Source of the DNA: Actinomadura rupiterrae
GTDB lineage: Bacteria; Actinomycetota; Actinomycetes; Streptosporangiales; Streptosporangiaceae
DNA: 64,000 nt
NCBI RefSeq assembly: GCF_024172125.1
Contig: NZ_JAMZEA010000003.1
Location: 682,001 to 746,000 of the forward strand
Direction of reading: 5' to 3'
Shown: positions 34,041 to 43,056 of the stretch, in pieces
Layout of the letters: each line of letters opens with the position of its first letter
How positions within the stretch are numbered: the first letter of the stretch is position 1
The notes under the pieces: generated by a model
The model's database searches: none
What the model was told of the DNA's origin: nothing
What the model saw: the letters and a program-made list of their open reading frames with translations, nothing else
Position numbers and translations under genes: made by a program

Positions 34041-34793
34041 ATGGATGACCTTGCGGTGGCCCTCGCCCTGGCCGACGTCGCCGACGCCATCACCCTGCGG
34101 CACTTCCGCAGCGCCGGCCTCGCCATCCGGACGAAGGCCGACCGGAGCCTCGTCACCGAGGCCGACACCGAGACCGAGACCGCCCTGCGCGCGTACCTGG
34201 CCGAGCACCGCCCGCACGACACCGTCCTCGGCGAGGAGGAGGGCGGCGTCCTCGGGGACCGCTGCTGGCTGCTCGACCCGGTCGACCACACCGCAAACTT
34301 CGCGCGCGGCATGCCCGTCTTCGCCACCCTGATCGCCCTGGCCGAGGACGGCCGCCCGACCGTCGGCGTCGTCTCCGCGCCCGCCATGGGACGCCGCTGG
34401 TGGGCGTCCCGCGGCGGCGGCGCGTTCGGCGACGGCGAGCGCCTGCGCGTCTCCACCGTGGACGACCTATCCGACGCCACGCTCTCCATCGCCGCCCTGC
34501 ACCGCTGGGACGACCGGAACCTGCTACCCGAGATCGCAGCCCTCGCCCGCCGCGCCCGCAACACCTGGGGCTCCGGCGGCTTCTGGTCTCAGATGCTCGT
34601 CGCCGAGGGCCGCATCGACGCCTGCCTCGACCCCTGGGGCAAGCCCTGGGACCTTGCCGCCTCCAAGATCATCATTGAGGAGGCCGGCGGCCGCCTCACC
34701 GACCTGACCGGCGCCCCCCGCATAGACCAGGACTGCGCCCTGGCCACCAACACCCTCCTCCACCCCACCCTCATAAGGGCGCTGGACCGCTAG
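34041..34793 (+). CDS. inositol monophosphatase / histidinol-phosphatase family protein
   Basis: A 250-residue metal-dependent phosphatase. Metal ligands appear in LVTEADTETE, GEEEGG and LLDPVDHTANFARGMPVFAT, and the C-terminal signature is PWDLAASKIIIEEAGG. The overall sequence is closest to HisN-type histidinol-phosphatases. The highly conserved DPxDGT motif reads DPVDHT, with Gly replaced by His, which might alter metal binding. ATG 34041 begins MDDLAVAL. It is alone on its strand and followed by a strong hairpin. No histidine biosynthesis gene is nearby. Confidence 0.85.
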   Translation: MDDLAVALALADVADAITLRHFRSAGLAIRTKADRSLVTEADTETETALRAYLAEHRPHDTVLGEEEGGVLGDRCWLLDPVDHTANFARGMPVFATLIALAEDGRPTVGVVSAPAMGRRWWASRGGGAFGDGERLRVSTVDDLSDATLSIAALHRWDDRNLLPEIAALARRARNTWGSGGFWSQMLVAEGRIDACLDPWGKPWDLAASKIIIEEAGGRLTDLTGAPRIDQDCALATNTLLHPTLIRALDR

Positions 34794-34800
34794 GGCGCGA

Positions 34801-34831
34801 ATGGGCGCGCCGCGTTCATCGGCGCGCCCAT
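34801..34831. terminator. bidirectional terminator hairpin
   Basis: ATGGGCGCGCCG (34801-34812) pairs perfectly with CGGCGCGCCCAT (34820-34831) over a seven-base loop. It lies between the phosphatase stop and the end of the minus-strand nuclease-tail gene. Confidence 0.8.
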
Positions 34832-34856
34832 CCGGTCGCTCGGTATGCCGGTCTCG

Positions 34857-35084
34857 TCAGCGGAACAGCTCGTCCGCCGAGGCGACGGTCCCCGCCTGGG
34901 TCAGCCACGTCCGGAGCCGTTCGGGATCGTCGCAGGTCAGCACGCGTTCGCACTGGGTGCCGGAAACCGCGATCCCGCGCCCCTCCAGCACCAGCAGCAC
35001 GCCCTCGGCCTGCCCTTCGATACGGCCTTCACGAACTCCCTTGGCACGCGCTTCGGAGGCGTACCGGAAGACGTTGACCGTCAC
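34857..35084 (-). pseudogene. duplicated C-terminal domain of the adjacent Rpn-type protein
   Basis: A 75-residue frame whose whole length matches the C-terminus of the upstream gene: RYASEARAKGVREGR against RYVSTLRQEGIAEGR, AVSGTQCERVL against ALSEKSRARVL, and ASADELFR against VSEEDVFG at the very end. GTG 35084 overlaps the upstream stop (GTGA), so it could be translated by coupling. It lacks the whole nuclease domain. It may be a remnant of a second full gene or a duplicated tail; I cannot tell whether it is expressed. Confidence 0.65.
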
Positions 35085-35968
35085 CCGAAGACGTCCTCCT
35101 CCGAAACCGCCGTGGCCGCCCGCAGCAGCCAGTCGTCCAGGACGGCCGGGTCGGTGCATCCGAGGACGCGGGCGCGGCTCTTCTCGGAGAGCGCGATCCC
35201 GCGCCCCTGCAGAACCAGCAGAACCGCCTTGACCTTCCCCTCGGCACGCCCCTCGGCGATGCCCTCGGCGCGCCCCTCGGCGATGCCCTCCTGGCGAAGG
35301 GTCGAGACGTAGCGCGGGTTGTAAGTCTTCACGAAGTGCCTCCAGAGTTCCTGGGTCTCGCCGACGAGACCGGCTTCGACGAACTCGTACAGGTCCCGCT
35401 GGGTCGAGTCCCTCGCCTCGCCGAGGACCAGGGCCAGCGGTTCCAGTATCGCATCCGGGTCCGGCGCGTGGCTGTGGACGAGCGCGGAGAGGATCGCGAA
35501 GACCGCGTCCTCGCGAGCCTCGTCGAGGGTGGTGATGCGGGGGACGTTGTGGGGCCCGAAGACGACGGCGCGGACGGTGAGGGTCGTCCAGTCCTCGAGG
35601 CCGACGATGATCGGCTCCTCGAACCGCCGCGCGTCCGCGGCGTCGTGGGTGATGACGATGAGCAGGACGTCGCAGTCGTACTTGTCGTGGACGAACGCCA
35701 CGTAGTACGGCCAGCGGCTCTGCTTGATCTCCTTGTTGTCGAGCTGCGCCTCGAAGATCATCGCGATGTCCCGGCCGTCCGTGCGGAGCCTGACCAGGGA
35801 GTCAACGCGCCGCTCGACCGCCTCGATGGTGGTCAGATCGACGTTGAGGATCTCCGCGTCCTTGACCGGAGGCAGGCGCAGGCCGTGAACGCGCTCAAGG
35901 GCCCGTTCGACGGTCTCGGGGTTGTCTCGCGCTATCTGGTGCAGCGCTTCATGTCGAGGGGTAACCAT
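35081..35968 (-). CDS. Rpn/YhgA-type PD-(D/E)XK nuclease-like protein
   Basis: A 295-residue protein of a family abundant in actinomycetes. The N-terminus reads MVTPRHEALHQIARDNPETV. The nuclease-like core has Asp in RRVDSLVRLRTD, and AMIFEAQLDNKE supplies the E-x-Q pair, followed by WPYYVAFVHDKYDCDVLLIV. The tail carries EGIAEGRAEG repeats (24-bp units at 35244 and 35268) and a helical end domain. Rpn proteins are linked to recombination and phage defence in enterobacteria; the role here is unknown. A second copy of the tail follows immediately. Confidence 0.75.
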   Translation of the reverse strand: MVTPRHEALHQIARDNPETVERALERVHGLRLPPVKDAEILNVDLTTIEAVERRVDSLVRLRTDGRDIAMIFEAQLDNKEIKQSRWPYYVAFVHDKYDCDVLLIVITHDAADARRFEEPIIVGLEDWTTLTVRAVVFGPHNVPRITTLDEAREDAVFAILSALVHSHAPDPDAILEPLALVLGEARDSTQRDLYEFVEAGLVGETQELWRHFVKTYNPRYVSTLRQEGIAEGRAEGIAEGRAEGKVKAVLLVLQGRGIALSEKSRARVLGCTDPAVLDDWLLRAATAVSEEDVFG

Positions 35969-36037
35969 GACTCGAAGCTACGGTGCGCGCTCGTTCGATT
36001 ACAGCAAATGAGACCGAACAGCCGGAACTGACTACGG

Positions 36038-36068
36038 CCACCCACCCGGGGGCGCGCTGGGTGGGTGG
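36038..36068 (-). terminator. terminator-like hairpin
   Basis: CCACCCACCC (36038-36047) pairs perfectly with GGGTGGGTGG (36059-36068) across an 11-base loop. It lies downstream of the small secreted-protein gene on the minus strand. Confidence 0.65.
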
Positions 36069-36179
36069 TGTTCGCGTTTGGTTTCCTTATGCGGAAGCGG
36101 ACTAGTTACCTTGCAAAACCGGGTTGCTTAGGCCGGCGCCGGGTTTTGTTAGGGCACGCCTACGGTTTTGGTTAGCGGC

Positions 36180-36452
36180 CTAGTTGAGGATGAGGTAGGC
36201 GCCGGCGGCCGTCTTGGGCAGGGTGGCCTTGGTCCAGGTGCGGCCGTTCCAGTGGCGGACGAGCGGGGTGCCCTTGCGGTTGCCTACCGCCCAGGCGTCC
36301 TTGGCGCTGAGCGCGGTGACATCGCGGAACTCGGCGCCCGCGTCGGGGGTGGCGGTGAGGCGCCAGCCCGTGGCCGCCTGGGCGGTGGCCACGGGAGCGA
36401 AAACGGCGGCGGCGGCCGTGGCGATCGCCACGGCCCGTACCCGGTTGTTCAC
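36180..36452 (-). CDS. small secreted protein with a single propeller-like repeat
   Basis: A 90-residue protein with a clear signal peptide (VRAVAIATAAAAVFAPVATA, then QAA). The mature part contains FRDVTALSAKDAWAVGNRKG and VRHWNGRTWTKATLP, the repeat found many times over in large secreted actinomycete proteins. Only one copy is present, so this looks like a shortened relative. GTG 36452 has GGA a few bases ahead. The downstream 120 bases are unusually AT-rich for this window. Function unknown. Confidence 0.6.
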   Translation of the reverse strand: MNNRVRAVAIATAAAAVFAPVATAQAATGWRLTATPDAGAEFRDVTALSAKDAWAVGNRKGTPLVRHWNGRTWTKATLPKTAAGAYLILN

Positions 36453-36511
36453 ATGTATTCCGTTCGGCTGATCGGTGCGGGGTTGGGGCAGCCTAACGGG
36501 ATTTGGGGTGG

Positions 36512-38236
36512 TCAGTAGGGGGAGGGGCCGCCGAACATTTCGCTGAGGCGGGGGGCCAGTTCGAAGTCGCCGCGGATTTTCAGGCGGCCGTCCATGAGGA
36601 GGGTCGCGGGGCTGGCGTCGCCGGCCAGGACGCGCAGGAAGTCGGGTGTGGACGCGGTGAGGGTGAGGGACGGGTCGGCGGACGGCCCGGGATGCGGGTG
36701 GGCGCGGTCGCCGGCGATGGTCATGGTCCAGGTGGTGGACGAGCCGTCCGCGCTGGTCAGGCGGAAGTCGATGTCGCCCTTGAAGCCGCCCGCCATGGAC
36801 GGGTCGTAGGCGCGGGCCATGCCGGTGAAGAAGAGGCGCTGGGCGCGGGGGCCGAAGCGGCGCTCGATGGTCGCGTCCGAGGCGTTGTGGACGATCCGGA
36901 ACAGCCCCTTCTGGACGCGGTACCGGGCCTCGTGCCGGACGTCCGACAAGGTCGGGCGGCGCAGGCGGGGGCGGCGGTGCGCGCGGGCTACCTCGGCGTC
37001 CTCGTCCATGCGGTAGCCGATGGGCAGGGAGCGGGCGGGCTCGCGGCGTTCCAGGGCGAGTTCGATGGCGGGTGCGAGGCGCGCGGCCTTGTCGGCCTCG
37101 CGGGCTTCGCGGTCCTCGGTGAAGCGGGGAAGAATGGATTTGCCGAAGAGTTCGAGCGACTCGCAGATGTGTTCGTGCTTGTTCGGACCGGATTGGAGCA
37201 CGAAGCCGATCTGGTCGACGCCGACGGCCTCGTAGCGGCGGATGAGTTCGGCGACCTGGTCGGGGGTTCCGATCGCTCCGCGCAGGGAGCCGACGTTCAC
37301 GTTGAGCGTCTGCGAATTCGCGATGATCTGGTCGCGGTCGAAACCCTGTGCGGCCCGGCGTTCCTGGAATGCCTCCCAGACGTTGGTGCGGCCCGGGTCG
37401 TGCGGGGTCGTCCCGTAGTAGTGGGCCAGGGCGAAGCCGAAGAAATGGGCTCCGTCGACTCCCCGGTCGATGGCCGTCGCCTCGTCCTCGTGCAGCATCA
37501 TCGGCAGGACGACGCAGACGTTCGGGTTCACCGCGAAGCCGGCCGGGACGCATTCGTCCGACTCGATGATGCGGTAGTACTCGTCCACCCATTTGGCGGC
37601 GTCCTCGGGTTCGACGAACGAGAACGAGAGCGCGCCGATGCCGTTCCGCGCGGCGAACTGGATCGTCTCGCGCCTCGAACAGGCCACCCACAAAGGCGGA
37701 TGCGGCTTCTGGACGGGCTTAGGGATCACGTTGCGCGGCGGCATCCGCAGATGCGGGGAGTTCCATCCGGCGAACGGCTCTTCCACGAACATGCGCGTGA
37801 CGGCGTCGATCGAGTCCTGCCACTGCGCGCGCTTGTCAGTGCGCCGGACGCCGAATCCGCCCAGTTCGGCACTGGACGACGACTCGCCCGTCCCGAATTC
37901 GACGCGTCCGTTCGACACCAGGTCGAGCGTGGCGATCCGCTCCGCGACCCGGGCCGGGTGATTGACGGCGGGCGGCAGCTGGACGATTCCGTGCCCGAGG
38001 CGAATCCGCTTCGTCCGCTGGGAGGCCGCCGCGAGGAAGACTTCGGGCGCAGAAGAATGGCTGTATTCTTCGAGGAAATGGTGTTCGACTTCCCACACGG
38101 CGTCGAACCCGACCCGGTCGGCGATCTCGATCTGGTCGAGCGCGTCCTGGTAGAGCCGCCGCTCCTGGCCGTCGTCCCAGGGCCTCGGCAGCTGGTGTTC
38201 GTAGAAGAGCGAGAACCGGATCTCCACCACCTCCAC
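36512..38236 (-). CDS. LLM flavin-dependent oxidoreductase fused to an SCP2 sterol-carrier domain
   Basis: A 574-residue two-domain protein. Residues about 6-380 are a luciferase-like monooxygenase (FSLFYEHQLPRPW, EVEHHFLEEYSHSSAPEVFL, IRLGHGIVQLPPAVNHPARV, FGTGESSSSAELGGFG) that would use reduced flavin. After a basic linker, residues about 450-570 resemble an SCP2 lipid-binding domain (GDIDFRLTSADGSSTTWTMT, then LMDGRLKIRGDFELAPRLSE). A hydrophobic substrate held by the SCP2 part is my inference. Several GTG starts lie close together at the 5' end; the longest is used. It is divergent from a CoA transferase. Confidence 0.82.
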   Translation of the reverse strand: MEVVEIRFSLFYEHQLPRPWDDGQERRLYQDALDQIEIADRVGFDAVWEVEHHFLEEYSHSSAPEVFLAAASQRTKRIRLGHGIVQLPPAVNHPARVAERIATLDLVSNGRVEFGTGESSSSAELGGFGVRRTDKRAQWQDSIDAVTRMFVEEPFAGWNSPHLRMPPRNVIPKPVQKPHPPLWVACSRRETIQFAARNGIGALSFSFVEPEDAAKWVDEYYRIIESDECVPAGFAVNPNVCVVLPMMLHEDEATAIDRGVDGAHFFGFALAHYYGTTPHDPGRTNVWEAFQERRAAQGFDRDQIIANSQTLNVNVGSLRGAIGTPDQVAELIRRYEAVGVDQIGFVLQSGPNKHEHICESLELFGKSILPRFTEDREAREADKAARLAPAIELALERREPARSLPIGYRMDEDAEVARAHRRPRLRRPTLSDVRHEARYRVQKGLFRIVHNASDATIERRFGPRAQRLFFTGMARAYDPSMAGGFKGDIDFRLTSADGSSTTWTMTIAGDRAHPHPGPSADPSLTLTASTPDFLRVLAGDASPATLLMDGRLKIRGDFELAPRLSEMFGGPSPY

Positions 38237-38331
38237 CGTCCTGACCAGGCAGGACAGCCTGGTCGACCATGACCGCCCACCGCCAGCGTCTCCCCCGTTG
38301 GACCGGCCGTCAACACCGCCGCGCTATGAAA

Positions 38332-38345
38332 CAAGCGCTCGCTTG
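38332..38345. promoter_or_regulatory. 14-bp palindrome, probable TetR-type operator
   Basis: CAAGCG (38332-38337) and CGCTTG (38340-38345) form an inverted repeat around CT, in the 167-base space between the divergent LLM and CoA-transferase genes. The sequence is typical of TetR-family operators; no TetR gene is present in the window. Confidence 0.5.
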
Positions 38346-38403
38346 ACTAATATCGGGCGGGCGGGACGGCGACGGTGGGCGGGAACGGCGACGGGAGGTC
38401 GGG

Positions 38404-39462
38404 ATGAGCTTGCTGGCCGGGGTCCGGGTGCTGGATCTGACGATGTGGCGGCCGGGTCCTTACGCGACGCAGCTGCTCGCCCAGCTCGGCGCGGACGTGC
38501 TGAAGGTGGAGCCGCCCGGCGGCGAGCCGATGCGCGCGTTCCGCTCCCATTTCGACCTCCTCAACCAGCGCAAGCGAAGCGTCGTGCTGGATCTCAAGTC
38601 CGCGGAGGGACGCGCCCGGTGCCTGGAGCTGGCGGCGGCGGCCGAGGTCTTCGTCGAGGGGTTCAGGCCGGGCGTGGCCGATCGGCTCGGCGTCGGGCCC
38701 GAGGCGGCGCGGGAGGCCAATCCCGCCCTCGTCTACTGCTCGCTCTCCGGCTACGGGGCCGAGGGCCCGCTGGCGGACGTCCCCGGGCACGACATCAACT
38801 ACCGCGCCCACGCCGCCGCCCTCGCCCCGGACGCGCTCTCCCCCGCCGCGGACGAACTGCCTGTTGCCGACATGTCCGCCGCGACGATGGCCGCGTTCGC
38901 CATCACCGCGGGCGTCCTCCACGCGCGCGTGACCGGCGAGGGCGAGCGCATCGACCTCGGTATGGCCGACGTCATGGCGCACTGGGTCGCGACCGTCCCC
39001 CAAGCAACCCGAACACCTCCACCAACCGCCGAGTCGCACCGGGTGGGGCCCGTGCCGGGTTACGGGGTCTACCGGACGAAGGACGGTCGCGGGATCACGC
39101 TGGGCGTGGTGTCGGAGGACCGGCTCTGGGCGGCGGTGTGCCGGGCGCTCGACCTGCCCGACCTCGCGGAGCTGGGTTTCGCCGACCGCCTCGGACGGGT
39201 CCGGGAGCTGGACGAGGCGGTCGCGGCGGCCGTCGCCCGGCTCCGGGCGGACGAGGCGGTCGTCCGGCTGGCGGCCGAGGGCGCGCCCGTCGCGCCGATC
39301 CTGAGCCGGGCGGAGATGATGGCGCACCCGCACTTCGCGGCCCGGGGCGTGGTCGCGGACGGCGGGCTCGGCAGCCCGGTCCGCACGACCGCGGCGAAAC
39401 CGCTCCCACCTGGGAAGGTGCCGGAGCTGGACGAGCACCGCGGCCAGTCCTGGCTGGAGTGA
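38404..39462 (+). CDS. CaiB/BaiF family CoA transferase
   Basis: A 352-residue family III CoA transferase, moving CoA between carboxylic acids. The start SLLAGVRVLDLTMWRPGPYA, VLKVEPPGGEPMR and YCSLSGYGAEGPLADVPGHD are diagnostic; the nucleophilic Asp is probably in IDLGMADVMAHWV. GGGAGG lies five bases before ATG 38404. Its divergent partner is the LLM-SCP2 protein, and a palindromic operator lies between them, so both may belong to a degradation pathway for a lipophilic acid (inference). Confidence 0.87.
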   Translation: MSLLAGVRVLDLTMWRPGPYATQLLAQLGADVLKVEPPGGEPMRAFRSHFDLLNQRKRSVVLDLKSAEGRARCLELAAAAEVFVEGFRPGVADRLGVGPEAAREANPALVYCSLSGYGAEGPLADVPGHDINYRAHAAALAPDALSPAADELPVADMSAATMAAFAITAGVLHARVTGEGERIDLGMADVMAHWVATVPQATRTPPPTAESHRVGPVPGYGVYRTKDGRGITLGVVSEDRLWAAVCRALDLPDLAELGFADRLGRVRELDEAVAAAVARLRADEAVVRLAAEGAPVAPILSRAEMMAHPHFAARGVVADGGLGSPVRTTAAKPLPPGKVPELDEHRGQSWLE

Positions 39463-39503
39463 AAAATGGGGAGATTGTCGGAACCGGCTGGCATGCTGGG
39501 GGC

Positions 39504-42404
39504 GTGAGAGCACACGGGACGTCCCCCATCATGGTCGGCCGGGCCGGGCAGCTCGACCTGCTGACCGAGGCCCTGGCCGCCGCGCCGGGCGCGGTGCTGG
39601 TCGGCGGCGAGGCGGGGCTCGGCAAGACGCGGCTGATCCGCGAGTTCGGCCCGGCCGTCAAGGACCGCGCGCGGATGCTCGTCGGGGGCTGCCTGGAGCT
39701 CGGCTCGGACGGCCTGCCGTTCGCGCCGTTCACCACCGTGCTGCGCGGGCTCGTCCGGGACATGGGCGTGGACGGCGTGGCCGAGCTGCTGCCGCGCGGC
39801 GCGACGTCCGGGCTGGCGCGGCTGCTGCCGGAGTTCGGCGAGCCGGAGACCGACGCGGCGTCCGGCGAGGAGCGCGCGCGGCTGTTCGAGACGATGCTCA
39901 CGCTGCTGGAGCACCTGGCCGAGCGGTCGCCGGTGGTGCTGGTGATCGAGGACGCGCACTGGGCCGACCGGTCCACCCGCGACCTGCTGACGTTCCTGGT
40001 GCGCAACGTCGGGTCCGCGCCGCTGCTGATCGTGGTGACCTACCGGTCGGACGAGCTGACCCGCACCCACCCGCTGCGCCCGCTGCTCGCCGAGCTCGAC
40101 CGGGTGGAGCGCGTCCGCCGGCTGGAGCTGCCCCGGCTGTCCAGGGACGAGGTGGGCGAGCTGGTCGCCGACATCCTCGGCCGCTCGCCGGAGCCGGAGC
40201 TGATCGACACCGTCTGCTCGCGCAGCGAGGGCAACCCGCTGTTCGTCGAGACGCTGGTCGGCTGCGACGGGCGGCTGGTGTGCGAGCTGCCCGAGACGCT
40301 GCGCGACCTGCTGCTCGCCGGGGTGCAGCGGCTCCCGGAGGAGACCCAGGAGGCGCTGCGGGACGCCGCGGGCGGCAGCACCCGGATCGAGCACCGGCTG
40401 CTCGCCGCGGTGACCAAGCTCGACGACGCGGGCCTGACCCGCGTGCTGCGCCCGGCCGTCGCCGCGAACGTGCTGGTCGTGGACGGGGACGGCTACGCGT
40501 TCCGGCACGCGCTGATCCGCGAGGCGCTGCACGACGACCTGCTGCCCGGCGAGCACACCCGGCTGCACACCAGGTACGCCGAGGCGCTGGAGGACGACCC
40601 GGACCTCGTCCCCGCCGACCGGCTCTGGCACGAGCTGAGCCACCACTGGCACGCCGCGCACGACGCGCTCTGGGCGCTCGTCGCGTCCTGGAAGGCCGCC
40701 GGGGAGGCGCGCCGCCGGGTCGCCTACGCCGAGTGCCTGGACATGCTCGCGCGCGTCCTGGAGCTGTGGGACCGGGTGCCGGAGGCGGCCGAGCGCATCG
40801 GCGCGGAGCGGATCGAGGTGTTCGAGCAGGCCGTGGCGGCCGCCGAGAGCGCCGGGGAGCTGGACCGGGGCGTCAGGTTCGCGACCGGGGCGCTGCGGAT
40901 GCTGCCGGACGTTCCGGAGAACGCGCCGAGGCGCGCCGCGCTGCTGGAGCGGCGCGGCCGGATGCTGTTCGACCAGACCGTCCCGGAGGCGGTGGACGAC
41001 CTGCGCGAGGCGGTCCGGCTGCTGCCCGCCGAGCCGCCCACGGCGCAGCGCGCGCGGGCGCTCAACACGCTCGCCACGGTCGGCCGGCTGCTGCAGAACT
41101 CCGAGGAGCCCAAGCGCGCCGCGCACGAGGCGCTGGCGGTGGCCCGGGCCGTCGGCGACCGGACCGCCGAGGTGGAGGCGCTGCTCACGCTGTCCTGCGT
41201 GGACTTCGACTACGGCGCGGGCTACGGGCACGACGGCTCGCCGACCGAGCAGGTGCTGCGCAACTCCCAGGACCTCGCCGACCAGGAGAACGACGACCGG
41301 CTGCGGCTGCGCGTCGCGGTCAACTGGTCGCACTTCCTGGAGGGCTGCGGGCGGCACGCCGAGGCCGTGGAGATCGCCCGCGCCGGGGTACAGAAGGCGC
41401 AGGCCAACGGGGTCGCCCGCACGCAGGGCGCGTTCCTGGCGATCAACCAGGCCGAGCCGCTGGTCTCGCTCGGCCAGTGGGACGAGGCGGACGCGCTGCT
41501 GCGCCGCACCATCGAGCAGCGCCCGCCGCGCAAGATCCGCACCTCGCTGTACGCGCTCGCCGGAGAGGTCGCCGCGGCGCGCGGGGACGTCGAGCAGGCG
41601 TGCCGGATGCTGGCGCACGCCCGCGAGGTGACCTGGCCGAAGGTCCAGGATCTGTTCGCGACCCGCCGCCTGGAGGCGGCGCTGCGGCTCTCCCAGGGCC
41701 GTCCGGAGATGGTGATCGCCGCGGTCGAGCCCGTGCTCGGCGACCCCGACCGGACGCTCCCGGACGACAGCCGGTACGCCTGGCCGGTCCTGGTGCACGC
41801 CGCGACGGCGTGCGCCGAGCTGGGCGGGACGCCCGACTTCGAGCGGGTGGAGAAGCGCGCGCAGGCGACGACGGCCCTCGGACGGCTCCAGGAGGCATGG
41901 CAGCTGACCTACCTGGCCACGGCCGCGCGCGTCCGCGGCGATCTGAACGTCGAGGACTGGGATCGGGCGTCGGCGGCCTGGCGTGAGCTCTCCAACCCCT
42001 ACCAGGAGGCGCAGGCCCTGTCCTGGGCCGGGCAGGCCGCGCTGCACGCCGGGGACCGGGACGCCGCGCGCGACCGCCTGTCCCGCGCCACCGAGCTGGC
42101 CCGCGCCCTCCGCGCCGTCCCGCTGCTGGACCGGCTGGACGCGCTGACCCAGCGGGCCCGCCTCGGCGGCACGCACGCCGACCCGGCCGCCGCGCCGTTC
42201 GGCCTCACGCCGCGCGAGTTCGAGGTGCTGCGCCTGGTCGCCGAGGGGCACAGCAACCGCGACATCGCCGAGGCGCTGTTCATCTCCGCGAAGACGGCGA
42301 GCGTGCACGTCTCCAACATCCTGGCCAAGCTGGACGTCGCGAGCCGCGGCGAGGCGGCCGCCACCGCGCACCGCCTGTCCCTGTTCACCCCCGCCGCCCC
42401 CTGA
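39504..42404 (+). CDS. LAL-type LuxR family regulator (large ATP-binding)
   Basis: A 966-residue regulator. An N-terminal NTPase domain (MVGRAGQLDLL; Walker A GGEAGLGKTRL; Walker B VVLVIEDAHWADRSTRDLL) is followed by about 550 residues of helical, TPR-like repeats. A LuxR helix-turn-helix closes the protein (FGLTPREFEVLRLVAEGHSN, then KTASVHVSNILAKLDVASRG). GTG 39504 begins VRAHGTSPIMVGRAG; ATG 39531 is an alternative. LAL proteins sense sugars or control secondary metabolism, but the ligand is not predictable. It begins 41 bases after the CoA transferase. Confidence 0.88.
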   Translation: MRAHGTSPIMVGRAGQLDLLTEALAAAPGAVLVGGEAGLGKTRLIREFGPAVKDRARMLVGGCLELGSDGLPFAPFTTVLRGLVRDMGVDGVAELLPRGATSGLARLLPEFGEPETDAASGEERARLFETMLTLLEHLAERSPVVLVIEDAHWADRSTRDLLTFLVRNVGSAPLLIVVTYRSDELTRTHPLRPLLAELDRVERVRRLELPRLSRDEVGELVADILGRSPEPELIDTVCSRSEGNPLFVETLVGCDGRLVCELPETLRDLLLAGVQRLPEETQEALRDAAGGSTRIEHRLLAAVTKLDDAGLTRVLRPAVAANVLVVDGDGYAFRHALIREALHDDLLPGEHTRLHTRYAEALEDDPDLVPADRLWHELSHHWHAAHDALWALVASWKAAGEARRRVAYAECLDMLARVLELWDRVPEAAERIGAERIEVFEQAVAAAESAGELDRGVRFATGALRMLPDVPENAPRRAALLERRGRMLFDQTVPEAVDDLREAVRLLPAEPPTAQRARALNTLATVGRLLQNSEEPKRAAHEALAVARAVGDRTAEVEALLTLSCVDFDYGAGYGHDGSPTEQVLRNSQDLADQENDDRLRLRVAVNWSHFLEGCGRHAEAVEIARAGVQKAQANGVARTQGAFLAINQAEPLVSLGQWDEADALLRRTIEQRPPRKIRTSLYALAGEVAAARGDVEQACRMLAHAREVTWPKVQDLFATRRLEAALRLSQGRPEMVIAAVEPVLGDPDRTLPDDSRYAWPVLVHAATACAELGGTPDFERVEKRAQATTALGRLQEAWQLTYLATAARVRGDLNVEDWDRASAAWRELSNPYQEAQALSWAGQAALHAGDRDAARDRLSRATELARALRAVPLLDRLDALTQRARLGGTHADPAAAPFGLTPREFEVLRLVAEGHSNRDIAEALFISAKTASVHVSNILAKLDVASRGEAAATAHRLSLFTPAAP

Positions 42405-42449
42405 CCGGCACCACGCAACCGGCACGGCACGGCGTCGCCGGAAATGCGA

Positions 42450-42482
42450 CGGCCCGGCCATCCTCCTCGGATGACCGGGCCG
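42450..42482 (+). terminator. terminator hairpin after the LAL regulator
   Basis: CGGCCCGG (42450-42457) with CATCC inside pairs with GGATG and CCGGGCCG (42475-42482). It begins 45 bases after the stop codon. Confidence 0.75.
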
Positions 42483-43056
42483 CCGGCCCAGACCCGCCCC
42501 TGGTCCGGTCTGTGTCCGCCGGATGCCGTCCAGCACCCGGTCTCGGACGGGCCACCCCCCGGTCGGCCCGTCCACGCCCCCCAGCGTTCTCCACTGGTGC
42601 TGGTGCCGCCGGTCCGGCCATGCCGTGGGAGTAGCACGCCCGGACCGACGGGACCGGCCACCGGCGGCGGGTCCGGCCGCCGCACAGGGACCGTCCCGCC
42701 GCCGGCACGCTCCGGCGGTCGCCATCCGCTCCCGGGTCCGGGTCCGATGGCGGGCGCCTCCCCTCCCGGGCACCCGCCACCAGACCGTCGGACCACACGG
42801 GAACTTCAGTGGCTGTCCTCGCGGAACGGAGTTCGCGGAAGCCGCGGGGCTCCTCCGCTAGGAGGGGCGCCCTCCGGGCCGCTCGGACTCCACAGAGTCT
42901 GCCGGTCGGCGGCGCCGGAAGGCATCGGGAAACATCCCGAGCCGCGTACCTAAAAGCCATACGGATACCGTCCGGCAGTACCGAGACGCACGCTCGGACG
43001 ACCTTCGGCGTGCGCCCGCCGCCGGACGCTGTCCGCGCCCGCCGCCGGACGCGAGC
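42483..43056. other. long gene-free stretch between two terminators
   Basis: About 570 bases lie between the terminators of two convergent genes. Open frames exist on both strands but show no conserved protein features, and their codon use is unlike that of neighbouring genes. A third hairpin, GGACGGGCC (42545-42553) with GGCCCGTCC (42565-42573), lies inside. A decayed gene or an unrecognised RNA are both possible. Confidence 0.4.

Noticed and set aside
35244..35291. 24-bp repeats in the Rpn-type protein as another edge array
   Set aside because: EGxxEGxxEG repeats are a normal feature of this protein family's tail, so they were not counted with the unusual arrays.
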